Part shown: in pieces, positions 34,184 to 43,367 of the stretch
Layout of the letters: every line of letters begins with the position of its first letter
Position numbering within the stretch: the first letter of the stretch is position 1
From: Pseudomonas sp. stari2
GTDB lineage: Bacteria; Pseudomonadota; Gammaproteobacteria; Pseudomonadales; Pseudomonadaceae
Direction of reading: 5' to 3'
Length of the DNA: 64,000 nucleotides
Assembly: GCF_040760005.1 (NCBI RefSeq)
Contig: NZ_CP099760.1
Coordinates: 4,991,501 to 5,055,500 of the forward strand
Program-made: the position numbers and the translations under genes
Notes under the pieces: model-generated
The model's database searches: none
What the model saw: only the letters and a program-made list of their open reading frames with translations
Told to the model about the DNA's origin: nothing

Positions 34184-35879
34184 ACGCGGCGTTCTTCGCC
34201 TTGATCTTCTTCAGCTCTTCGTCGCGCAACTCGCGGCGCAGGATCTTGCCGACGTTGGTAGTGGGCAGCGCATCACGGAACTCCACCGAGCGCGGCACCT
34301 TGTAGCCGGTGACGTTGGCGCGCATGTGCTCCATCACCGTTTCCTTGGTCAACGTAACGCCCGGCTTGGCGACGATGAAGATCTTGATCGCCTCGCCCGA
34401 CTTCTCGTCCGGAATGCCGATGGCCGCGCACTGCAACACGCCCGGCAGGGTCGCCAGCACGTCTTCCAGTTCGTTCGGATACACGTTGAAACCCGAGACC
34501 AGGATCATGTCTTTCTTGCGATCGACGATGCGCATGTAGCCGTCCGGCTGGATCACCGCGATGTCGCCGGTTTTCAGCCAGCCTTCGCTGTCGAGCATCT
34601 CGTCGGTCGCTTCCTGACGCTGCCAGTAGCCTTTCATCACTTGCGGGCCCTTGACGCACAGCTCGCCGATTTCGCCCAGCGGCTGCTCGACACCGGCGTC
34701 GTCGACGACTTTGCACAGGGTCGACGGCACCGGAATGCCAATGGTGCCGATCTGGATGTTCTGGATCGGATTGACCGTGGCCACCGGACTGGTTTCGGTC
34801 ATGCCGTAGCCTTCGCAGATCGGGCAACCGGTGACCGCTTTCCAGCGCTCGGCGGCGGCCAGTTGCAACGCCATGCCACCGGACAGGGTGACTTTCAGCG
34901 CCGAGAAATCCAGCTTGCGGAAAGCTTCGTTGTTGCACAGGGCCACAAACAGCGTATTGAGGCCGACGAAACCGCTGAACTTCCACTTCGACAGTTCCTT
35001 GACCATCGCCGGCAGGTCGCGCGGGTTGCTGATCAGGATATTGTGGTTGCCGATCAGCATCATCGCCATGCAATGAAAGGTGAACGCATAGATGTGGTAC
35101 AGCGGCAGCGGCGTGATCAGGATCTCGCAGCCTTCATTGAGGTTGGAGCCCATCAGCGCCTTGCACTGCAGCATGTTGGCGACGAGGTTGCGGTGGGTCA
35201 GCATCGCGCCCTTGGCCACACCGGTGGTGCCGCCAGTGTACTGCAGCACCGCGACATCGCCGCTGTCCGGGTTGGCTTCGGCCACAGGTTGACCCTGGCC
35301 CTTGCTCAGCACGTCGTTGAACTTGACGGCTTTGGGCAGGTGATAGGCCGGAACCATTTTCTTCACGTACTTGATGACGCTGTTGATCAGCAGGCGCTTG
35401 AGCGGCGGCAGCAGGTCGGCGACTTCGGTGACGATGACGTGTTTGACGCCGGTTTTCGGCACCACGGCTTCGGCCAGGTGCGCCATGTTCGCCAGGCACA
35501 CCAGCGCTTTGGCACCGGAGTCATTGAACTGGTGTTCCATTTCCCGCGCGGTGTACAGCGGGTTGGTGTTGACCACGATCAGCCCGGCACGGATGGCACC
35601 GAAGACGGCGACCGGGTACTGCAACACGTTGGGCAGTTGCACGGCGATTCGATCACCGGGCTGCAAATCGGTATGCTGTTGCAGATAAGCGGCAAACGCA
35701 CCGGACAATTCGTACAGTTCACCGTAGGTGATGGTCTTGCCCAGGTTGCTGAACGCCGGTTTGTCGGCGAAGCGTTGGCAGGATTGCTTCAACACTGCCT
35801 GAATATTCGGGTACTCGTCTGGATTGATGTCGGCAGCAATTCCAGCGGGGTACTTATCCTTCCAAAAGTCTTCGATCAT
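34182..35879 (-). CDS. fadD1: Long-chain fatty-acid-CoA ligase FadD1
   Basis: Activates fatty acids with ATP and CoA at the inner membrane for beta-oxidation. The 565-residue adenylating enzyme has the P-loop YTGGTTGVAKG at 214-224, GYGMTETSPVA, the acyl-binding signature GWLKTGDIAVIQPDGYMRIVDRKKDMI, and the catalytic C-terminal Lys in TNVGKILRREL. A closely similar paralogue lies 350 bp upstream. The order lipase/MaoC-divergent-fadD2-fadD1 is the Pseudomonas pattern, so this copy is named fadD1. Confidence 0.92.
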   Translation of the reverse strand: MIEDFWKDKYPAGIAADINPDEYPNIQAVLKQSCQRFADKPAFSNLGKTITYGELYELSGAFAAYLQQHTDLQPGDRIAVQLPNVLQYPVAVFGAIRAGLIVVNTNPLYTAREMEHQFNDSGAKALVCLANMAHLAEAVVPKTGVKHVIVTEVADLLPPLKRLLINSVIKYVKKMVPAYHLPKAVKFNDVLSKGQGQPVAEANPDSGDVAVLQYTGGTTGVAKGAMLTHRNLVANMLQCKALMGSNLNEGCEILITPLPLYHIYAFTFHCMAMMLIGNHNILISNPRDLPAMVKELSKWKFSGFVGLNTLFVALCNNEAFRKLDFSALKVTLSGGMALQLAAAERWKAVTGCPICEGYGMTETSPVATVNPIQNIQIGTIGIPVPSTLCKVVDDAGVEQPLGEIGELCVKGPQVMKGYWQRQEATDEMLDSEGWLKTGDIAVIQPDGYMRIVDRKKDMILVSGFNVYPNELEDVLATLPGVLQCAAIGIPDEKSGEAIKIFIVAKPGVTLTKETVMEHMRANVTGYKVPRSVEFRDALPTTNVGKILRRELRDEELKKIKAKNAA

Positions 35880-36043
35880 GGAAGCCCACTCCTCAGCAAC
35901 GCGAATTCAGCACCGCATTTGATGCGATTATTATTGGTGTTTGTTTATTGGTGAGTCTGGCTTTTTACAAGGCCGAGAAGTCACAAAGCGCGCCGAGAGT
36001 AGCAGCTTTGCCAAGGGTCGACTAGAGCCAAAAGCGGCCCCTA

Positions 36044-36084
36044 CAGTCATTTTAATGACTCAAGAACCACTGGCAGTCATTTTA
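36044..36084. promoter_or_regulatory. Repeated CAGTCATTTTA motif upstream of fadD1
   Basis: CAGTCATTTTA occurs at 36044-36054 and again at 36074-36084, 30 bp apart (about three helical turns). The first copy is also half of the palindrome AGTCATT-TT-AATGACT (36045-36060). This resembles a paired operator, located 165-205 bp before the fadD1 start. Confidence 0.4.
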
Positions 36085-36138
36085 GAGCAAAAATCCTATA
36101 ACTCTCTGAAAGCCCCGGAATTCAGGGACAAAAAGCAA

Positions 36139-36189
36139 AAGATCGCCGCCTTCAGCGGCTTCAAGGAAGCCACCAGAGGCTGCGATCTT
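36139..36189 (-). terminator. Probable fadD2 terminator
   Basis: On the minus strand AAGATCGCAGCC and GGCGGCGATCTT pair with an extended loop, followed by TTGCTTTTTG. The AAGATCGC arms are common in pseudomonad 3' regions. Confidence 0.6.
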
Positions 36190-36230
36190 CAGGCCTCAAC
36201 GCGAATGCATCAGGCGCAGTCATTCAGCGA

Positions 36231-37919
36231 TCAGGCGATATCGCGCAACTCACGCCGCAGAATTTTCCCGACAGGCGTCATCGGCAACGACTCACGCAGC
36301 ACGATGTGTTTCGGCACCTTGTACGCGGTGAAATTCTCTTTGCAATAGGCCTTCAGCTCTTCCAGGCTGACCCCGGTTTCCCGCGCCACCACGAACAGCT
36401 TCACCGCTTCCCCGGAGCGTTCGTCCGGTACGCCGATCACTGCGCAGTTGGCGACTTTCGGGTGAGCCATCACCACGTCTTCGATCTCGTTCGGGTACAC
36501 GTTGAAACCGGAGACGATGATCATGTCTTTCTTGCGGTCGACGATGCGCACGAACCCGTCCGGGTCGATCACCGCGATGTCGCCGGACTTGAACCAGCCC
36601 TCCGCGTCCAGCACCTCGGCGGTGGCCTCGGGTTTCTGCCAGTAGCCCTTCATGATTTGCGGGCCCTTGATGCACAGTTCGCCGCGCTCTCCCAAAGGCT
36701 GCTCGACGCCGTCGTCATTGATGACTTTCAACCGGGTGCCCGGCACCGGCAGGCCGACCGTACCGATCCGCGACAGCTCACCGTACGGGTTGGTGCAGGC
36801 CACCGGCGAGGTTTCGGTCAGGCCGTAGCCTTCGGTGATGCGGCAACCGGTGAGCTGCTCCCAGCGCTCGGCGGTAGCCTTGACCAGCGCGGTGCCGCCG
36901 GAGTTGGTGAGTTTGAGCGTGGAGAAATCCAGGGTCTTGAAGTCCGGATGATCCATCAGCGCGACGAACAGGGTGTTGAGCCCCAGCAGTGCCGAGAACT
37001 TCCAGTTCTTCAGCTCCTTGATAAAGCCGCCGATGTCCCGTGGATTGGTGATCAATACGTTGTGATTGCCCGACACCATCATGCACATGCAATTCGCGGT
37101 GAAGGCATAGATGTGGTACAGCGGCAACGGCGCGATCATCACTTCCTGACCTTCGCGCAACAACGGCTGACCGTCGCTGCCAAACTGGGCGAGACAGGCG
37201 CGAACCTGCTGCATGTTCGCCACCAGATTGCCGTGGGTCAGCATCGCGCCCTTGGCCAGACCGGTGGTGCCGCCGGTGTATTGCAGCACGGCGATGTCGT
37301 CCAGGCCGACCTTCAGCGGCTTGATGCCCAGGCCCCGGCCCATGCGCAAGGCGCTCTTGAAGGAAATCGCTTGGGGCAGCGAATACGCCGGGACCATTTT
37401 CTTCACTTTGCTGACCACGGTGTTGACCAGCCAGCCCTTGGCGGTGGGCATCAGGTCGCCCATCTTCGCTTCGATCAGATATTGAATGTCGGTGTCCGGC
37501 AGCACTTCCTGGACTTTCTGGCCGAACATGTTCAGGTACACCAGCGCCCGGGCGCCGGAGTCCTTGAACTGATGACGCATCTCGCGCGCGGTGTACAGCG
37601 GGTTGGTGTTGACCACGATCAGCCCGGCGCGCAACGCGCCGAACACGGCAATCGGATAATGCAGGACGTTGGGCATCTGCACCGCGATGCGATCCCCCGG
37701 CACCAGATCGGTGTGGGTTTGCAGATAACCGGCGAACGCGGCGCTCTGGCGCTCGAGCTCGGCGTAGGTCAGGGTCACGCCCATATTGCTGAACGCCGGG
37801 CGATCAGCGAATTTCTTGCAGGAACGCTCGAACACCTCGATCACCGACTTGAATTCATTCGCATCGATGTCCAGGGGCACGCCCGCCGGGCGTTTGTCAT
37901 TCCAGAAATCAGGTTGCAT
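36231..37919 (-). CDS. fadD2: Long-chain fatty-acid-CoA ligase FadD2
   Basis: A 562-residue paralogue of FadD1, colinear over its whole length (PAFSNxGxTxTYxEL, GLIVVNTNPLYTAREMxHQFxDSGAxAL, KKMVPAYxLPxA shared). P-loop YTGGTTGLAKG at 214-224, GYGLTETSPVA, GWFKSGDIAVIDPDGFVRIVDRKKDMI and the catalytic Lys in TPVGKILRREL. It differs mainly around 185-205 and in the C-terminus, consistent with different chain-length preference (known for the Pseudomonas pair). Divergent from the lipase gene. Confidence 0.92.
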   Translation of the reverse strand: MQPDFWNDKRPAGVPLDIDANEFKSVIEVFERSCKKFADRPAFSNMGVTLTYAELERQSAAFAGYLQTHTDLVPGDRIAVQMPNVLHYPIAVFGALRAGLIVVNTNPLYTAREMRHQFKDSGARALVYLNMFGQKVQEVLPDTDIQYLIEAKMGDLMPTAKGWLVNTVVSKVKKMVPAYSLPQAISFKSALRMGRGLGIKPLKVGLDDIAVLQYTGGTTGLAKGAMLTHGNLVANMQQVRACLAQFGSDGQPLLREGQEVMIAPLPLYHIYAFTANCMCMMVSGNHNVLITNPRDIGGFIKELKNWKFSALLGLNTLFVALMDHPDFKTLDFSTLKLTNSGGTALVKATAERWEQLTGCRITEGYGLTETSPVACTNPYGELSRIGTVGLPVPGTRLKVINDDGVEQPLGERGELCIKGPQIMKGYWQKPEATAEVLDAEGWFKSGDIAVIDPDGFVRIVDRKKDMIIVSGFNVYPNEIEDVVMAHPKVANCAVIGVPDERSGEAVKLFVVARETGVSLEELKAYCKENFTAYKVPKHIVLRESLPMTPVGKILRRELRDIA

Positions 37920-38168
37920 TGTTCTTGTCCTCTTTACCTGAGCCGATCCGGGGCCGCGTCGCTGTCATTTTTCTCTTGTCCTTGAAAAAGCCGAAAGCAA
38001 AAAGCGGGGCTTCACGGACACTAGCAGCTATGGTCATTCAGGCAAATATGGGCAACGTCCTCATTGATCGTGTGAATCTTCCTGCCGTGGCGTGAGCTGA
38101 TCGGACGCGCTATACAATGCAATCTCTGCAATCCCCTGCAACAAAAGCATGCCGCAAAAGGAATCGCC

Positions 38169-39113
38169 ATGATCCACGACACTTTCTGGCTGGACGCGAG
38201 TGACCGCAGCCGCCTCTTCGTCAATCAGTGGCTGCCGAACGCGCCGCTGAAGGCGGTGATTCTGCTGGCCCACGGCATGGCCGAGCACAGCGCTCGGTAT
38301 GCGCGACTGGCCGAATCGTTCTGCGCCGAAGGCTACGGTGTGTACGCGCCCGATCAGCGCGGCCATGGCAAAACCGCCGATCATGGGACGCTCGGGCATT
38401 TCGCCGACGACGATGGCTGGTGCAAGGTGGTCGGTGATCTGGCGAGCCTCAACCAGCACATCGGCCAGCGCCATCCCGGCGTGCCGATCGTGCTGCTCGG
38501 GCACAGCATGGGCAGCTACATCGCGCAGGCTTATCTGGTGCATCACAGCGCCAGCCTGCACGGCGCGATTCTCAGCGGCTCGAATTTCCAGCCGGTTGCG
38601 CTGTACCGCGCGGCGCGGCAGATCGCCCGGATCGAAAAACTGCGCCAGGGCGCCAAGGGTCGCAGCGCGCTGATCGAATGGCTGTCGTTCGGCTCGTTCA
38701 ACAATAAATTCAAACCGGCGCGCACCGCGTTTGACTGGCTGAGTCGAGATCCGGCCGAAGTCGACAAGTACGCCACCGATCCGCTGTGCGGCTTTCGCTG
38801 CACCAACCAGCTATGGATCGACCTGCTCGGCGGGTTGCAGCAAATCAGCAAAGCGTCCAATCTCGCCCAGATCGACCCGGGCCTGCCGCTGCTGGTGATT
38901 GGTGGCGAATGTGATCCGGTGAGCGAAGGCAAGCGTCTGACTGATCTGGCCAATGCCTTGCGCTCGGCCGGCAGCCAGAACCTGCAACTCAAAATCTACC
39001 CGCAGGCCCGGCACGAATTGTTCAATGAGACCAACCGCGACGAAGTGACTGCCGATGTGCTGGCCTGGATCGACCAGGCGCTGAGCCATCCCCGTCCGCA
39101 CCGCAGCGAATAA
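38169..39113 (+). CDS. Monoacylglycerol-lipase-like alpha/beta hydrolase
   Basis: A 314-residue alpha/beta hydrolase of the lysophospholipase/monoglyceride lipase group. HGMAEHSARYARLAESF is the HG oxyanion segment, GHSMG at 111-115 contains the nucleophile Ser113, and Asp in GGECDPVSEG and His in PQARHELFNE complete the triad. No signal peptide: cytoplasmic. Next to fadD2/fadD1 and a MaoC hydratase, it likely releases fatty acids that the ligases activate. AAAGGA precedes the ATG. Confidence 0.88.
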   Translation: MIHDTFWLDASDRSRLFVNQWLPNAPLKAVILLAHGMAEHSARYARLAESFCAEGYGVYAPDQRGHGKTADHGTLGHFADDDGWCKVVGDLASLNQHIGQRHPGVPIVLLGHSMGSYIAQAYLVHHSASLHGAILSGSNFQPVALYRAARQIARIEKLRQGAKGRSALIEWLSFGSFNNKFKPARTAFDWLSRDPAEVDKYATDPLCGFRCTNQLWIDLLGGLQQISKASNLAQIDPGLPLLVIGGECDPVSEGKRLTDLANALRSAGSQNLQLKIYPQARHELFNETNRDEVTADVLAWIDQALSHPRPHRSE

Positions 39114-39155
39114 TTTTTTGTGGATTCATTTAATCCGTCACAGGAACCGATACCG

Positions 39156-39626
39156 ATGACCCAGGTTACCAACATCCCTTACGAAGCCCTCGAAGTCGGC
39201 CAGACCGCCAGCTACAGCAAGACCGTCGAGGAGCGCGACATTCAGCTGTTCGCTGCGATGTCCGGCGATCACAACCCGGTGCACCTGGACGCCGAGTTCG
39301 CCGCCGCCAGCATGTTCAAGGAGCGTATTGCCCACGGCATGTTCAGCGGTGCGCTGATCAGTGCGGCCGTGGCGTGCGAGCTGCCTGGGCCGGGCACCAT
39401 TTATATCGGTCAGCAAATGAGCTTCCAGAAACCGGTGAAGATCGGCGACACCCTGACCGTGCGCCTGGAAATCCTCGAGAAACTGCCGAAATTCCGTGTG
39501 CGCATTGCCACTCGCGTATTCAACCAGCGCGATGAATTGGTGGTGGACGGTGAAGCCGAGATTCTGGCTCCACGTAAACAACAGACCGTTACCCTGCCGA
39601 CCTTGCCGGCCATCAGCATCGGCTGA
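39156..39626 (+). CDS. MaoC-like (R)-specific enoyl-CoA hydratase
   Basis: A 156-residue hot-dog-fold hydratase. SGDHNPVHLDAEFA at 36-49 holds the catalytic Asp38/His43 of hydratase 2 proteins, and GPGTIYIGQQMSFQKPVKIGDTLTVRLE is the second conserved segment. Converts trans-2-enoyl-CoA to (R)-3-hydroxyacyl-CoA, linking beta-oxidation to polyhydroxyalkanoate or rhamnolipid precursors. AGGA lies ten bases before ATG 39156; 42 bp after the lipase, so co-transcribed. Strong terminator follows. Confidence 0.9.
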   Translation: MTQVTNIPYEALEVGQTASYSKTVEERDIQLFAAMSGDHNPVHLDAEFAAASMFKERIAHGMFSGALISAAVACELPGPGTIYIGQQMSFQKPVKIGDTLTVRLEILEKLPKFRVRIATRVFNQRDELVVDGEAEILAPRKQQTVTLPTLPAISIG

Positions 39627-39639
39627 TTGTCCTCGACAT

Positions 39640-39668
39640 AAAAAACGCCAGACTAGCTGGCGTTTTTT
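39640..39668. terminator. Bidirectional terminator after the MaoC gene
   Basis: AAAAAACGCCAG and CTGGCGTTTTTT pair around ACTAG between convergent genes. Confidence 0.94.
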
Positions 39669-39683
39669 ATTGGCCTCGAACGC

Positions 39684-40151
39684 TTACGAGCGTGCGCGAG
39701 CCTGGTTACGCAGCGCTTTCACCTGATCATGATTGCGTTGCACGCCGTGGTACTGGCGCTCGACCAGATCACGGATGCCGACCAGGTTGTGCTTGTTGAT
39801 CTTCTCGATCGCTTCGCGATAGGCCTTCAGGGCGTGGTCTTCACCGCGCTCGGCTTCGTTGAGCACCGCCTCTTCATCCTTGCCGGTGAACATCGCTTTG
39901 ACGTCGACCCAACGACGGTGCAAATCACCGCTGACGCTGGTGGAGGTTTCCGGATCGCCGCCCATCGAACGCACGGTCGCCTGCAATTCGGCGGCAGCGG
40001 TAGCGCAGTCGGCGGAGCGTTTCACGAACAGAGCTTTCAGTTCAGGGTGCTTGATGTCTTCAGCGCAGGTCTTGAACCCTTCCTGACCGTCCTTGCTGGT
40101 TTCGATCAGGTCGTTGAGGACGGAGATGGCTTCTTTATTCATGTCAGTCAT
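39684..40151 (-). CDS. PA2169-family four-helix-bundle protein
   Basis: A 155-residue all-helical, ferritin-like protein of the DUF2383/PA2169 family: LNDLIETSKDGQEGFKTCAEDI, LKALFVKRSADCATAAAELQATVRSMGGDPETSTSVSGDLHRRW and RGEDHALKAYREAI are the family segments. Function unknown; related proteins are induced under stress. AAGGA precedes the ATG, and a second in-frame Met lies three codons on. Single gene. Confidence 0.87.
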   Translation of the reverse strand: MTDMNKEAISVLNDLIETSKDGQEGFKTCAEDIKHPELKALFVKRSADCATAAAELQATVRSMGGDPETSTSVSGDLHRRWVDVKAMFTGKDEEAVLNEAERGEDHALKAYREAIEKINKHNLVGIRDLVERQYHGVQRNHDQVKALRNQARARS

Positions 40152-40355
40152 TTTTCAATTCCTTGCGTGGGTGAAAGATGCAAGGAGTGTTGCAGTGGTC
40201 GTGCCAGTTTTTTATTTTGAATTTAGTTGTTTAATTTCAATAAGTTAGAGATACAAAAGAAATCTGTATGCCTGTTATTTGCATGATCTGTCATTTGGCC
40301 TGCATGCAGAATGCCTGTATTTTCCAGACTGTTACGAACTCAGACGATCCCCGCG

Positions 40356-40592
40356 ATGAACCCCGAAAAACTCGAACTGCTGATCACCCGCGAAATGCCC
40401 TTCGGCAAATACAAGGGACGGATCATTGCCGACCTTCCCGGCCCGTACCTGAACTGGTTCGCCCGGGAAGGTTTCCCCCATGGCGAACTCGGCGGCTTGC
40501 TGGCGCTGATGCAGGAGATCGATCACAACGGCCTGTCGGAGCTGCTTGAACCGCTGCGCGCCAAACATGGCAAACCCGCCCCGCGCCACTGA
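40356..40592 (+). CDS. DUF3820 (QSregVF-type) small protein
   Basis: A 78-residue cytoplasmic protein with the family core MPFGKYKGRIIADLPGPYLNWFAREGFPHGELGGLLALMQEI. The family is called putative quorum-sensing-regulated virulence factor, but its biochemical role is not established. No strong ribosome site; the ATG at 40356 gives normal family length. It precedes the class-V aminotransferase by 25 bp and probably shares its transcript. Confidence 0.85.
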   Translation: MNPEKLELLITREMPFGKYKGRIIADLPGPYLNWFAREGFPHGELGGLLALMQEIDHNGLSELLEPLRAKHGKPAPRH

Positions 40593-40617
40593 GGCGCTTT
40601 ACTGATCCGAGTCGACC

Positions 40618-41799
40618 ATGCCCGATAACACCCGCCGCGCCCGAGACGAAGCCTTCTGGCAAACCTTCGCCGACCGTTACGACCGCCACCCCGGCCCCGT
40701 AAACCTGGAAAACGGCTACTTCGGGCGCATGTCGCGCACCGTGGTCGAGGACTATCAGCGCCACATAGAGCTGATCAACAACAGCAACTCGGTGTACGTG
40801 CGCCAACGCTTCGAACAGCACGACAGCCTCGACATCCGCGCGCAACTGGCCGAGATGATCGGTGTGCGCGCGCAAAGCATCGCCTTCACCCAGAACGCCA
40901 CCGCCGGCCTGCAATCGCTGATCCGCAACTACAACCGTCTCGAGCCTGGCGATCAGGTGCTGATCTGCGATCTGGAATACGACACGGTCAAGGGCGCCAT
41001 GCGCTGGCTGGGCCGTCATCGCGGGGTCGAGGTCATCGAGATCAAGCACACGCACCCGGCCAGCTTCGACAGCCTGTTGGCGACTTACCGCGAAGCCTTC
41101 ATTCGCTATCCGAAGCTCAAGCTGATGGCGCTGACCCACATCACCCATCGCACCGGGCTGGTGATGCCGGTGCAGGCGATCGCCTCACTGGCAAAGGAAC
41201 ATGGGGTCGACATCATCCTCGATGGCGCCCACGCTCTCGGCCAGATCGAGTTCGATCTGGAAGCGCTGGGCATCGCCTTTGCCGGGTACAACCTGCACAA
41301 GTGGATCGGTTCGCCGCTGACCCTGGGCTTTCTGTATATCGCCCCGCAACGCCTGGCCGATATCGACCCGGACATGGGCGAGATGCATTTTCCGCTCAAC
41401 GACATTCGCTCGCGCACGCCTTACAGCACGCCGAACATTCCGGCGTTGATGACCCTGCCGCTGGTGTTCGAGGAACACCGTGCGCTCGGTGGCGCAGCGG
41501 CCAAGGGTGCAAGGGTGAACTACCTGCGCAACCTGTGGGTCAGCGCCGTGCGCAACCTGCCGGGCATCGAGGTCACCACCCCGGACGATCCGCGTCTGTA
41601 TTGCGGCATCACCTCGATGCGTTTTACCCGGCATGCCGACCAGCAGACGATGGTCGAACGCCTGCTCAACGACTACAACCTGTTCACCGTGGTACGCAAC
41701 GGCGCAGCCTGCGGGCCGTGCATCCGCATCACGCCGTCGTTGACCACTACGGCAGCGGAGATTCAGTCGCTGGTTCTGGCGCTGAATGAACTGCGTTAA
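40618..41799 (+). CDS. Class-V aminotransferase-fold PLP enzyme
   Basis: A 393-residue enzyme of the class-V (cysteine desulfurase/isopenicillin-N epimerase) fold. D202-G-A-H205 bind the cofactor and K228 in GYNLHKWIGSP is the Schiff-base lysine; THRTGLVMPVQAI and RNGAACGPCIRITPSL complete the active site. The likely reactions are amino-acid racemisation/epimerisation, transamination or C-S cleavage, and the substrate is not predictable. No signal peptide. It overlaps the convergent dioxygenase gene by four bases. Confidence 0.83.
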   Translation: MPDNTRRARDEAFWQTFADRYDRHPGPVNLENGYFGRMSRTVVEDYQRHIELINNSNSVYVRQRFEQHDSLDIRAQLAEMIGVRAQSIAFTQNATAGLQSLIRNYNRLEPGDQVLICDLEYDTVKGAMRWLGRHRGVEVIEIKHTHPASFDSLLATYREAFIRYPKLKLMALTHITHRTGLVMPVQAIASLAKEHGVDIILDGAHALGQIEFDLEALGIAFAGYNLHKWIGSPLTLGFLYIAPQRLADIDPDMGEMHFPLNDIRSRTPYSTPNIPALMTLPLVFEEHRALGGAAAKGARVNYLRNLWVSAVRNLPGIEVTTPDDPRLYCGITSMRFTRHADQQTMVERLLNDYNLFTVVRNGAACGPCIRITPSLTTTAAEIQSLVLALNELR

Positions 41800-42512
41800 A
41801 CCGTGTATTTGTCGAAGTCTTCGGGCTTGATCTGCGACGACACCGCGAAGGTGTCGATGCCGATCGTCAGGTGGCCGAAGTAGCCGTCCTCGTGGGATTC
41901 ACGGCCGATCGGCCAGACCGTCAGCGTCGAGGCCTCCCCGCACATCCGGGTGTAGTAGTGGTCCTGGCAGTTGTTCAGCGGTGAGGACGCCCGCCCACGA
42001 TAAGCCTTGGCGTTGAGCACACCGCGAGAAACCACTTCCGGAAAGTACAGCTGCCCGACCCAGGCCACATTGCGCTCATCGAGGTATTCGTTGCCGGCGA
42101 CGATGCGCACCGCCACGTGAATGTGCAGGGCACGCCCGGCATAAAACCCCGGATAGATCGTGGTGAAACGCACCCTGCCCTTGTGATCGCTGAACTGGCC
42201 GCCACGCAGGTAGGTGTCGTCGTCGGTTCTCGGGATTGAACCGATGTCTTCAACGTCGACTTCCAGATCCGGGTTGACCCGACTCCAACCGGAATACGCA
42301 CCGCGCGCATTGCAATGCCAGATATCCACCAGCGCACCGCTGACCGGTTCGGCGGTCATGGCATCGACGATAGTCAGACGCAGCAGCAGCGGCAGGCCCT
42401 CGGCGCCTTCGCTGATGTTGCGGCGCAGCAGTTTTGGATTGCGAAAATACGGCCCGGCGACTTGCTCGGGGGCCAGTTGATAAACCGGTGGGGCTGAAGG
42501 ATGGTTATCCAT
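41796..42512 (-). CDS. Intradiol ring-cleavage dioxygenase-like protein
   Basis: A 238-residue protein with the non-haem Fe(III) intradiol fold. The first iron Tyr is in VDIWHCNARGAYSG, the second in FTTIYPGFY, and the His pair is ALHIHVAV, the Y-Y-H-x-H ligand set of catechol/protocatechuate dioxygenases. It lacks the N-terminal helical domain of catechol 1,2-dioxygenases, so resembles the protocatechuate or the stand-alone group of unknown substrate. No aromatic catabolism genes are adjacent. Confidence 0.83.
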   Translation of the reverse strand: MDNHPSAPPVYQLAPEQVAGPYFRNPKLLRRNISEGAEGLPLLLRLTIVDAMTAEPVSGALVDIWHCNARGAYSGWSRVNPDLEVDVEDIGSIPRTDDDTYLRGGQFSDHKGRVRFTTIYPGFYAGRALHIHVAVRIVAGNEYLDERNVAWVGQLYFPEVVSRGVLNAKAYRGRASSPLNNCQDHYYTRMCGEASTLTVWPIGRESHEDGYFGHLTIGIDTFAVSSQIKPEDFDKYTV

Positions 42513-42611
42513 GAGGCGTTCTCTCTTCCATAAGATGAACGCAGGTTAACGCCACATGCCAAGCCAGGTGCGGTAACTGTGTATCGCGAGATAACCAAGG
42601 TTTTGGCGGGC

Positions 42612-42645
42612 AAAAAAAAACGGTGCACCGACCAAGCGCACCGTT
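42612..42645 (-). terminator. Terminator of the zwf-pgl-eda operon
   Basis: On the minus strand AACGGTGC and GCACCGTT pair, followed by nine T. It lies 40 bp past the eda stop. Confidence 0.88.
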
Positions 42646-42684
42646 AAAGCCGTAGAACACACAACGAAGTGTCAGGTGAAGCGA

Positions 42685-43350
42685 TCAGTCCAGCAGCGCC
42701 AGCGCCTCGGCGGTGCATTCCTGAATGCGCGCCCAGTCGCCGTTCTTGATCCACTCCGGATCAAGCATCCAGCTACCGCCCACGCACATGACGTTTTTCA
42801 GCGCCATGTAGCTCTTGATGTTGGCCGGGCCGACGCCGCCGGTCGGGCAGAATTTCACTTCGCCGAACGGGCCGCCGAGAGCCTTGATAGCTGCCACGCC
42901 GCCGCTGACTTCAGCCGGGAACAGCTTGAAGCGGCGATAACCCAGGCCATAGCCTTCCATGATGCCGGAGGCGTTGCTGATGCCCGGCAGCAGCGGGATC
43001 GGGCTTTCGACGCTGGCTTCCAGCAGGTCACGGGTGATGCCCGGGGTGACGATGAATTGCGAACCGGCCGCTTCGGCCGCAGCCAGCATGTTGCGGTCGA
43101 GTACGGTTCCGGCACCGGTCACCAGCTCCGGACGCTGTTCGCGCAGGATCTGAATTGCTTTTAGGCCGAACTGTGAACGCAGGGTCACTTCCAGCGCGGT
43201 CAGACCACCGGCGGCCAGGGCGTCGGCCAGCGGCAGCACGTCCTGTTCACGGGCGATGGTGATCACCGGCAGGATCCGCGCCTTGGCGCAGAGGCTGTCG
43301 ATCAGGGCAACTTTGTCCGCCATGGAAACGGTCGGGGATGGGGTTGTCAT
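42685..43350 (-). CDS. eda: 2-dehydro-3-deoxyphosphogluconate aldolase
   Basis: Splits KDPG to pyruvate and glyceraldehyde-3-phosphate, the last Entner-Doudoroff step. The 221-residue class-I aldolase has Glu54 and Arg58 (LEVTLRS), the Schiff-base Lys142 in FKLFPAE, and the phosphate-binding FCPTGGV. Start: AAGGA lies nine bases before ATG 43350; a further in-frame ATG at 43371 overlaps the pgl stop (ATGA) and would add seven residues. Third gene of zwf-pgl-eda. Confidence 0.94.
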   Translation of the reverse strand: MTTPSPTVSMADKVALIDSLCAKARILPVITIAREQDVLPLADALAAGGLTALEVTLRSQFGLKAIQILREQRPELVTGAGTVLDRNMLAAAEAAGSQFIVTPGITRDLLEASVESPIPLLPGISNASGIMEGYGLGYRRFKLFPAEVSGGVAAIKALGGPFGEVKFCPTGGVGPANIKSYMALKNVMCVGGSWMLDPEWIKNGDWARIQECTAEALALLD

Positions 43351-43367
43351 AGCGGCTGTTCCTTGGC

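Larger units (their letters stand above)
35880..36230. other. Intergenic region between fadD2 and fadD1 (351 bp)
   Basis: No gene. It holds a palindrome and a direct repeat of CAGTCATTTTA (36044-36084), a T/G-rich AT-richer stretch near 35925-35960 where a fadD1 promoter could lie, and a hairpin after fadD2 at 36139-36189. FadD1 is therefore likely expressed separately from fadD2. Confidence 0.6.

Noticed and set aside
34326..35954. 542-codon open frame antisense to fadD1 (and a similar one at 36306-37985 antisense to fadD2)
   Set aside because: Same phenomenon; both mirror genuine adenylating enzymes with complete motifs on the opposite strand.
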